Below, one piece after another: positions 27,047 to 34,040 of a stretch of 34,040 nt of DNA (positions within the stretch are counted from its first letter, which is position 1; each line of letters begins with the position of its first letter). The position numbers and the translations under genes were made by a program. The notes beneath the pieces are model-generated. The model was not told where the DNA came from. It saw only the letters and a list, made by a program, of their open reading frames with translations, and did no database searches. The stretch covers positions 1 to 34,040 of the forward strand of contig JAHFBI010000013.1 of the NCBI GenBank assembly GCA_023250095.1. Direction: 5' to 3'. The DNA is from Candidatus Melainabacteria bacterium. GTDB lineage: Bacteria; Cyanobacteriota; Vampirovibrionia; Obscuribacterales; Obscuribacteraceae.

Positions 27047-29650
27047 TTGACTGAGATGCTGAAGAATTTCGCCATTGCAGCAATCATCTTTCTCTTGGTC
27101 CTGCCGGTCGGGCTCTGGTGGTTCGTCGAGCGCCGGCTGCCGGCCCTTGATGGCGCGGGGCTGGTCACCTGTCTGGGAAAGCCAGTCATTGTCAAATATG
27201 ATGGACGAGCCGTCCCTTACATAGAAGCGCTTTCGCCAGCCGATGCTTTTGCGGCGCAGGGTTATGTCACGGCGCGCGAACGCATGTTCCAGATGGATCT
27301 AGCGCGTCGCGAGGCAGCAGGCGAGCTGTCCGAAATATTCGGATCCAGCGCTCTGCCAAGCGATCGGCTTATGCGGACTCTTGGAATGCGGCGCCTTGCC
27401 GAAAAAGAACTCGGCTGCCTCAGCGGTCTTGCTCGCGAGGCCCTTGAGTCTTATGCCCTCGGTGTCAACGCTTATCTTGCCGAGAACGCCGACAGGCTGC
27501 CGCTGGAATTTCTCCTTTGTGGCTATACGCCTTCCCGATGGACGGCTGTCGATAGCCTGTGCATCATCAAGCACCTCGGCTACCAGCTCGATGAGTCCTG
27601 GCGTCTCGATGATTTGCGCCAGCGAGCCTTCGACAAAATCGGTCAGAGGCTATACTCGGAGCTGTTCAAAGACGACTGGTCGCCTGTCTCCAGCCCCTGG
27701 ATTGCGCCTGCGCCAACCGGCGGATCTGTCCCTCTTGAGACAGAACGCCCTGCTCGCATTAGCGCAATGCAAGGACAGTCCGGACAGCTTGCCGTTGTTG
27801 CTCCCATGAAAAAGTCAGAAAGCCCCCTGGTCCATGTCGGACAAACGGGCTGGAGCAATGCTGGCGATGTTTCTTGCAGCGGGGCTGGGGTGCTTCTCAG
27901 GCATCTTACAGCCATGTCCAGGGAATCTGAATTCTTGCCGGGGCCCAGACCCTTGTGGGGAAGCACGGCTTGGGTGGTCCCTGCCTCAGCCAGCGCTGCG
28001 GGATCGGCCCTTCTGGCTTGCGACAAGCACAACTTCCTTGCCAATCCCGGCGCCTGGTTCATTTGCTCTCTGCGCTCTCCCGAGCTGCATGTCGCCGGTG
28101 CCACCGTCCCTGGTGTCCCAGGCGTGGCGGTCGGGCGCAATGAGTCTATCTGCTGGGGAGGTGTCGCCTTGAAAGCCGATGTCCAGGACCTGTTCCTGGA
28201 ACAGTTCCAATCACAATTCGCCACTTCTTACCGGACCCCGTCCGGCTGGACCGACGCTCAGGTCGTCACGGAAGTGATACCGGTCCGTTTCGCCAGGGCA
28301 GTCGAGCAGAAGATCTTCACCACAAGACACGGCCCTGTCCTCATCCGGGATGGACAATCGGCCATTGCTCTGTCATGGCAGGGGCTCGAGACGGGGCGCT
28401 CGGCTTTCGAGACGTTCTACAAGTTGAACCGTTGTGGTGAGCTGGCTGATCTCAAAGCTGCTTTGCAAGACTTTCCCGGTCCTCCGCAACTTTTCGTCTA
28501 TGCCGATCGCTGGGGAAACGTCGGCTGCCAGGCAGCAGGCGATATTCCCCAGCGCAGGGGCAATGGCGACGGCACCAGGCTCAATCTGGGCTGGACAGGC
28601 AAAGGTGATTGGGGCGCCACTTCTCCTTTTTCCAGGTTGCCGGCTGCCGACATACCGAGTTCCCCGGCAGGGGCTGCCGGACCCAAAGTTCTCGTTGCTG
28701 CCAATCAAAAGCTTTCGCCGGACGGAACAATCTCTCATGCAAGCCAAGCCCCCCTGCTGATCGGGCATCAGTGGGCGCCTCCCTGGCGTGCCAACCGCCT
28801 GACTGCTCTGCTTAAACGTCCTGGAAAGCCCATTGGACTGTCTTATCTCGGTGAGCTGCAAAGCGACGAGTTCTCATCTCTGGCTCTTCTTGTGAGAGCG
28901 CAGTTGCAGGCAGCCTTGATCAGGACACAGGTTGTAGACAAAAGCCAGCTCCTTTCGATCAAGATGCTGGCTGCTTTCGATGGGCAGTTACATAGGCAGA
29001 GCGGTTCGGCCACCATCTACCGCGCCTTCCTGCAAACACTGGTCAGGCGGCTGGTAGAGCCAAAACTCGGGCGGCAGATGACAAGTGAATACCTGGAACG
29101 TTTTCAGCTATGGCCCACTTTCGTGGAGCATTTTTTGAAAGATCATCCCGCGCACTGGCTCCCGCCTGAAGAGCGAACATACGATACTTGCCTTCTGACG
29201 ACCCTGTCACAGGCTCTTAAGGGGACGAAACTTTCCTTTGCAAGCGGTGACCCGGCGCGTTGGACCTGGCAGAATGTCCATCAAGTCACGTTCAAGCATT
29301 TGTTATCTGCACGATTTCCCTGGCTAGGTTTCTTTCTCGATGTGGGACCGTGCGGCGTAGGGGGTGATAACGACTGTTTGAATGCATGCAGTGTCGTCCC
29401 GGACCTGTCGGCCGTACACTTTATTTGTGATACGGGACCTGCTTTGAGAACCTTAGTTGACATGAGCGATCAAGAAAAATTTTACGAATCAGCCAGCATA
29501 GGTCAGTCAGGGCATCTTTTTTCTCCTTACCGCACAGACCAGCTCAGCCACTGGCTCAGGGCCGACGCCCTGCCAGTGGCCTTTTCCGAAATGCAGGTCA
29601 GCCGCCAGGTCCAGCATAAGTTCGTCCTCGAAAACAAGAAATTCCGCTGA
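27047..29650 (+). CDS. Penicillin acylase-family (S45 Ntn-hydrolase) membrane-anchored protein
   Basis: QGYVTARERMFQMDLARREAAGELSEIFG; GSTAWVV predicted self-processing Ser at codon 306; GVPGVAVGRNESICWG; VAANQKLSPDG...GHQWAPPWRANRL. Confidence 0.92.
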   Translation: MTEMLKNFAIAAIIFLLVLPVGLWWFVERRLPALDGAGLVTCLGKPVIVKYDGRAVPYIEALSPADAFAAQGYVTARERMFQMDLARREAAGELSEIFGSSALPSDRLMRTLGMRRLAEKELGCLSGLAREALESYALGVNAYLAENADRLPLEFLLCGYTPSRWTAVDSLCIIKHLGYQLDESWRLDDLRQRAFDKIGQRLYSELFKDDWSPVSSPWIAPAPTGGSVPLETERPARISAMQGQSGQLAVVAPMKKSESPLVHVGQTGWSNAGDVSCSGAGVLLRHLTAMSRESEFLPGPRPLWGSTAWVVPASASAAGSALLACDKHNFLANPGAWFICSLRSPELHVAGATVPGVPGVAVGRNESICWGGVALKADVQDLFLEQFQSQFATSYRTPSGWTDAQVVTEVIPVRFARAVEQKIFTTRHGPVLIRDGQSAIALSWQGLETGRSAFETFYKLNRCGELADLKAALQDFPGPPQLFVYADRWGNVGCQAAGDIPQRRGNGDGTRLNLGWTGKGDWGATSPFSRLPAADIPSSPAGAAGPKVLVAANQKLSPDGTISHASQAPLLIGHQWAPPWRANRLTALLKRPGKPIGLSYLGELQSDEFSSLALLVRAQLQAALIRTQVVDKSQLLSIKMLAAFDGQLHRQSGSATIYRAFLQTLVRRLVEPKLGRQMTSEYLERFQLWPTFVEHFLKDHPAHWLPPEERTYDTCLLTTLSQALKGTKLSFASGDPARWTWQNVHQVTFKHLLSARFPWLGFFLDVGPCGVGGDNDCLNACSVVPDLSAVHFICDTGPALRTLVDMSDQEKFYESASIGQSGHLFSPYRTDQLSHWLRADALPVAFSEMQVSRQVQHKFVLENKKFR

Positions 29651-29803
29651 GCCGACGTTGCGCACCAGGCAACAAAATCAAGCAGGTAAGCAGCAGCCTG
29701 ACACCAAGCTGCAACCGGTAATGAGAATTAAGAGCACAAAGGAGCTCAAGGACGACCTTCTAGAGCTGAAAATTACGGACAAACCGCATGGGAAAGGGAA
29801 AGA

Positions 29804-31453
29804 ATGTCAAAAGTACTCGCTAACGAAACTCTCACAGGCAAAGACAAACTCATTTCGAAGGTGCTTGTCGCAGATGAAATCAGCAAAGAAGGAATAGCCA
29901 TTCTCGAATCAGCCCTGTCCGTGGAGTATCAGCCCGACATTGGTGCGGACGGGCTGCTGGAGATTATCGGTCAGTTCGACGCCTTGCTCGTGCGCAGCCG
30001 CTCGACAGTGACGCGATCCGTGCTGGAGGCAGGCAGGCGCTTGAAGGTAGTCGGACGTGCCGGGGTGGGCGTCGACAATATTGATTTGCAAGCAGCCACC
30101 GAAGCTGGCGTCCTGGTCATCAATTCTCCGGAAGGCAACACGGCCAGTGCCGCCGAACACGCTATCGGACTGATGTTTGCGCTCGCCAGACTGATTCCGG
30201 CGGCAGACGCCTCCATGAAATCAGGCAAGTGGGAGCGCAGCAAGTTCCTGGGTTGCGAGCTTTTCAACAAAACCCTTGGTATTATCGGGTTGGGCAAAGT
30301 GGGCAGCCGCGTTGCTCAGGCGGCTCAAGCCCTGGGTATGAAGGTGCTTGGCTTCGATCCGCTCATCAGCGCCGAAAGAGCGGAGCAACTCAACGTACAG
30401 AGTGTGGGGCTCGAAGAAATATGGATGAAAGCCGATTTCATCACCATCCACACGCCCAAGACTCGCGAAACCACCAACTTGATAAATGACTCGGTGCTGG
30501 CAGTCGTAAAGCCCGGCTTGCGGATCATCAATACGGCACGCGGGGGCATCATTGACGAAGGCGCGCTGACCAGAGCAATCATGGACGGTCGCGTGGTCGG
30601 AGCGGCACTCGACGTTTTTGAGAAGGAGCCGCCCGTTGACTCCCCGTTGTGGCAGGTGTCCGACAGGCTCGTGCTCACGCCCCATCTGGGGGCTTCCACG
30701 GTTGAAGCTCAGTTCAACGTCGCCATCGATCTTGCCGAGCAAATCCGCGATTTCATGACAGGAGGCATGGCGCGTAGCCCGGTCAACTTACCTTTCATGC
30801 GTCCGGAAATATTGCGCAGCCTGGGCAAATATGTCTGGTTGTCCGAAGCCATGGGCGCCATGGCCGGCGAGCTGGGGCCGGGCGCGATCAAGGAAGTGGA
30901 AATCATCGTCGAGGGGTCGCTGTCACAGAAAAATACGGCACCACTGGCGATAGCAGCCTTGCGCGGGTTGTTTGCCTCCAAGATTGACACGGTCACTTAT
31001 GTAAATGCCCAGCTCATAGCCAAAAACCACGGTATTCAGGTGCGCGAAACGAAATCCGAGGATACGACAGCCGAGCGTGATGAAATCACAGTCATCGTAT
31101 CCGGTGACCAGGGCAAGGCGACGATTTCAGGCACCATCCTCGCCCACAACGAGCCAATCATAACCAGAATTAATGAATTTCCGATTAATCTGACGCCTCA
31201 ACGCTACATGCTCTTTACCTGCCATAGTGACCAGCCTGGTATGGTAGCCAGGGTTGCAGGTATACTGGGCAAATTCGACATCAACATCAGCACGATGTCC
31301 GTAGCACGTCGCGGAGTGAGGCAGGAAGCCGTCATGGTAATGACCCTGGACGATCCACTCACTGCCGAGCTGGTTCAGGAGTTGAGCGGTGACCCGGGCA
31401 TCCACATGGCGAAGTTTGTGGCTCTGGATAATGTTTGTCCGATGCAGCAATGA
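29804..31453 (+). CDS. serA: D-3-phosphoglycerate dehydrogenase (long form, ACT domain)
   Basis: LLVRSRSTVTRSVLEAGRRLKVVGRAGVGVDNIDLQAATEAGVLVINSPEGNTASAAEHAIGLMFALAR; GIIGLGKVGSRVAQ; NTARGGIIDEGAL; C-terminal HSDQPGMVARVAGILGKFDINISTMSVAR. Confidence 0.97.
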   Translation: MSKVLANETLTGKDKLISKVLVADEISKEGIAILESALSVEYQPDIGADGLLEIIGQFDALLVRSRSTVTRSVLEAGRRLKVVGRAGVGVDNIDLQAATEAGVLVINSPEGNTASAAEHAIGLMFALARLIPAADASMKSGKWERSKFLGCELFNKTLGIIGLGKVGSRVAQAAQALGMKVLGFDPLISAERAEQLNVQSVGLEEIWMKADFITIHTPKTRETTNLINDSVLAVVKPGLRIINTARGGIIDEGALTRAIMDGRVVGAALDVFEKEPPVDSPLWQVSDRLVLTPHLGASTVEAQFNVAIDLAEQIRDFMTGGMARSPVNLPFMRPEILRSLGKYVWLSEAMGAMAGELGPGAIKEVEIIVEGSLSQKNTAPLAIAALRGLFASKIDTVTYVNAQLIAKNHGIQVRETKSEDTTAERDEITVIVSGDQGKATISGTILAHNEPIITRINEFPINLTPQRYMLFTCHSDQPGMVARVAGILGKFDINISTMSVARRGVRQEAVMVMTLDDPLTAELVQELSGDPGIHMAKFVALDNVCPMQQ

Positions 31454-33923
31454 TCGAACTGGCAAAGGGCGCCTGGAAAAAAGGCTGATCGCTGCTCTTT
31501 GCGCCTCCGTGGTGGCGGCAGCAGCGCCTCTTGGTGCCCAATCCATCGATGTATCTCCTTATCCTCTTCAGACTCGGCAGTCACGCCCAATAGAATTTCA
31601 GAAGCGCGCTCCAGGGCTTGAGGAATTAATTCAGCGCTCCGACATGCCCTTTCAAATTCTCCAGCCAATTCCCCTGCAAGGGGTGAGAATTACAGGACTG
31701 TACCCGAAAACGGTTGACATTCTCGGTTTCAATTACTTTGTCGTCGTCAACAATACGAAGTATCGGAGATTGTCCGACATTTACCGGGACAACAGGCTCA
31801 AGGGCAAATCGAATTTCGTCACCGCAGACAGTATCATCCATCCCTATACTGCTTTCACAAATCGTGTTCTCGCCGACGCAGCCGTCAAGCAGCTGACTCC
31901 TGACCTGCTGCTTCTTCTCAAGGGCATGCTCAAAGTCTCCCTTTCGGACTGTGAAGAAGCTGAAGATGCAGACATTCGCGAAGATATAGAACGCAATATA
32001 GCCTACCTGTCCGTTGCTCTCAAACTCCTAAATCCGGGCTTCCAGATTCCGGAGATCGGCAATGTCCAAAGACTTGTCGATCTCGACTTGAAGTGCATTT
32101 TCTCTGGAAAAATTCTCCAGTCAGCAATATTTGACAGAGAGGAAGACTTCTCTGCCTATAAGCCACAGGGCTGGTATGCTACGTCCGGGGATCTCGAGGG
32201 CTTCTATCGCTGCAGACAATGGCTGTCGCGCATGGCTTACCCGATCATCGATGTGAGCGAGGGGACTGAGGGCAACAAAGCCAATAGCTTCCGACGGTCT
32301 GTCCTTCTTTTTCGCAGCCTCGATATGTCCGAGGCGCTGGGCAGACCCGCCAGCGAGCTGTGGAGCCGGCTGCTCCGGGGACTGGTCATCTTTGGTACAC
32401 CTCTGGAGAGCTGGAGAGAGAGAACTCTCTATCCGCAAGATTACAAGCTGGTCTTCAAGACCAGTCCCGGCAGCCTGAAGGTTACTTTGAGAGCACTGGC
32501 TGAGCCGCTATACAGAACAAAGCTGATGCTGGCAATCAGGCGGCAGAAGCCAATGAATCTGGGATCTGCTTCCATTTTTGAGCTTGACGATAGCCTGGGA
32601 CCGGTGGAGGCAGCTGCCAACTTCCGTCTTTTCCCCCTTATAGGCGAGCCTGAATCGCCCTGGCTGCGCTCCGCGGCTCGTTTCATCAGCCCGGAGCGAC
32701 AGGGTATAGCGTCGTGGCCTATCGCTCTGCTGGACACCTATGCCTGGGGCGGACAACAGGCAGGCAACATACTTGCGGACAATATTCGGCAACTTGATCC
32801 AGCCCTGTCCCAGGCCCTGCCTGAATTGCAGCATTGCGTTCTCAGGCGACTGCCCGGAGGGCAGACCCAGCCGGTAGAAAGTCGCCGCTGGCAGATTCTC
32901 GGGAGCCTGCTCCACCAGGCACCGGAGGGTGTGCCGGGAGCACTGAGGACAGAACTGTGGATGACGCGCAAAGTGGAAAGCGCATTTGCAGCCTGGGTGG
33001 ATGGACTGGCAAGTATTGCTCCTCCTGTATCGGCTGAAGGGATGGACAATGCTGTTGCTGTCGCTGAGTCGCCCCCCCCGCAATCGTCGCAGACATCGGC
33101 TTCCGGCTCAAATCCGGCTGCCGCTCTATGCTCATCTGAGGACCAGCTGCAGTTGCGCCGCTCCAAGATTCCTCCGTTCCACTACCTGGAACCAAATCCT
33201 GAACTTTTTCGCAAACTTACAAGCGATGCGCAGAAATTAATGAGCGATCTTTGTGCTACCGGCTATTTCCAGGAGAGTTACAGAAGTCGCTTTCTGGACT
33301 TTATTCGCCTGTTTCAGCGCCTGGAAAAGATAGCCGATACGGAGATTCGGGGGCAGCCCCTTAACGGGCTAGACAAGAAATTGCTAGGGAATATCGATCT
33401 GGTGCTGGACAAAGTGGATGTCCCGTTGGCCGCAACCATAGCCTTCGACGCAGCGCCAGCTGGCAGCGATAGTGGCACCAGATCGTCAGGCGCAGGCGCC
33501 GAAGGCAAAGAGGCTAGCAACTCAGCCAAAAACGCACCCAGCCTTCAGGAAGCAAGGAGCGGTGGCAGGCAGGATGTACTCAAGGCGGGCAAAGACGAGC
33601 AAAAAACAACGTGGTTGAGCAGCGGGCACACCGCCTCAAGGGGCAGCGACTCTCAGTTTGGCGGATTCAATCTGGCGCTCGGCAATCCAGGAATGCTCTT
33701 CATCATTTTCCAGAATCCGCGCACTCTGGAGTGGACACTCGGACGTGGCGCGCTCTACACATACTATGAGATGCCGGCTCCCCTGCTCTCTGATGTTATG
33801 TGGCAACATAAGCTGGAAGCTGGCTTTTTCAAGCCCCCGACGTGGTCGCAAAAATTCGACATAGTCCAGACGGCATCGCCTGTTCGGACACCGAGTGGGC
33901 CCGCGGTAAAGGATACCCATTAG
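31431..33923 (+). CDS. DUF3160-like secreted protein
   Basis: Signal-like LIAALCASVVAAAAPLGAQS; FNYFVVVNNTKYRRLSDIYRDNRLKGKSNFVTADSIIHPYTAFTNRVLADA; ATG 31431 lies inside the serA 3' end (listed ORF from 31389). Confidence 0.75.
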   Translation: MFVRCSNDRTGKGRLEKRLIAALCASVVAAAAPLGAQSIDVSPYPLQTRQSRPIEFQKRAPGLEELIQRSDMPFQILQPIPLQGVRITGLYPKTVDILGFNYFVVVNNTKYRRLSDIYRDNRLKGKSNFVTADSIIHPYTAFTNRVLADAAVKQLTPDLLLLLKGMLKVSLSDCEEAEDADIREDIERNIAYLSVALKLLNPGFQIPEIGNVQRLVDLDLKCIFSGKILQSAIFDREEDFSAYKPQGWYATSGDLEGFYRCRQWLSRMAYPIIDVSEGTEGNKANSFRRSVLLFRSLDMSEALGRPASELWSRLLRGLVIFGTPLESWRERTLYPQDYKLVFKTSPGSLKVTLRALAEPLYRTKLMLAIRRQKPMNLGSASIFELDDSLGPVEAAANFRLFPLIGEPESPWLRSAARFISPERQGIASWPIALLDTYAWGGQQAGNILADNIRQLDPALSQALPELQHCVLRRLPGGQTQPVESRRWQILGSLLHQAPEGVPGALRTELWMTRKVESAFAAWVDGLASIAPPVSAEGMDNAVAVAESPPPQSSQTSASGSNPAAALCSSEDQLQLRRSKIPPFHYLEPNPELFRKLTSDAQKLMSDLCATGYFQESYRSRFLDFIRLFQRLEKIADTEIRGQPLNGLDKKLLGNIDLVLDKVDVPLAATIAFDAAPAGSDSGTRSSGAGAEGKEASNSAKNAPSLQEARSGGRQDVLKAGKDEQKTTWLSSGHTASRGSDSQFGGFNLALGNPGMLFIIFQNPRTLEWTLGRGALYTYYEMPAPLLSDVMWQHKLEAGFFKPPTWSQKFDIVQTASPVRTPSGPAVKDTH

Positions 33924-33939
33924 CCAGACGACTCGAGAC

Positions 33940-33967
33940 CATCTTGAAATCAGTGTAATTTAAGATG
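33940..33967. terminator. Hairpin just downstream of the DUF3160-like gene (possible terminator)
   Basis: CATCTT-g-AAAT-cagtgta-ATTT-AAGATG; no strong T tract. Confidence 0.3.
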
Positions 33968-34040
33968 TTGTATCGCAAGAAGGAATGTTTCAGATGTTCG
34001 TTGCTTGACGACCATCGCTGAGAGCCGGTGAAACTTTTAC

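Noticed and set aside
1-34040. tRNA/rRNA genes, CRISPR arrays, intact IS or prophage
   Set aside because: No recognisable tRNA cloverleaf, regularly spaced repeats, transposase/integrase or phage structural genes were seen on manual reading; a tool scan (tRNAscan-SE, CRISPRCasFinder, ISfinder) would be needed to confirm.

Overview
The window is a compact, mostly single-copy bacterial chromosomal segment of about 34 kb. I found no recognisable tRNA, rRNA, CRISPR array, intact transposase or phage module. Well-supported genes are an M10/matrixin-type secreted metalloprotease, a tandem universal stress protein, purB, malQ (GH77), rsmG, a fused membrane/spermidine-synthase-like protein, an SbcC/Rad50-type ATPase with a CPLC zinc hook, a REC-GAF-histidine kinase, a response regulator, a DUF2142-like membrane protein, uridine kinase, a penicillin-acylase-family hydrolase, serA and a DUF3160-like secreted protein, plus several uncharacterised proteins. 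The gene style (short TPR proteins, many GTG/TTG starts) would fit an Obscuribacter/Vampirovibrionia-type genome, but this is only an inference. I saw no clear new defence or mobile system. Best second looks: (1) a two-domain multicopper-oxidase-fold protein whose copper-ligand motifs are nearly all substituted, coupled to a universal stress protein; (2) a perfect loopless 48-bp palindrome inside a hairpin-rich intergenic region that also holds a start-less 84-codon open frame; (3) a 24-nt promoter-like motif shared by an orphan gene and the SbcC/Rad50 gene, with a dyad overlapping the SbcC start codon; (4) a J-like (no HPD) plus MshEN-like modular protein with low-complexity tails; (5) an unusual structured hairpin between convergent genes.
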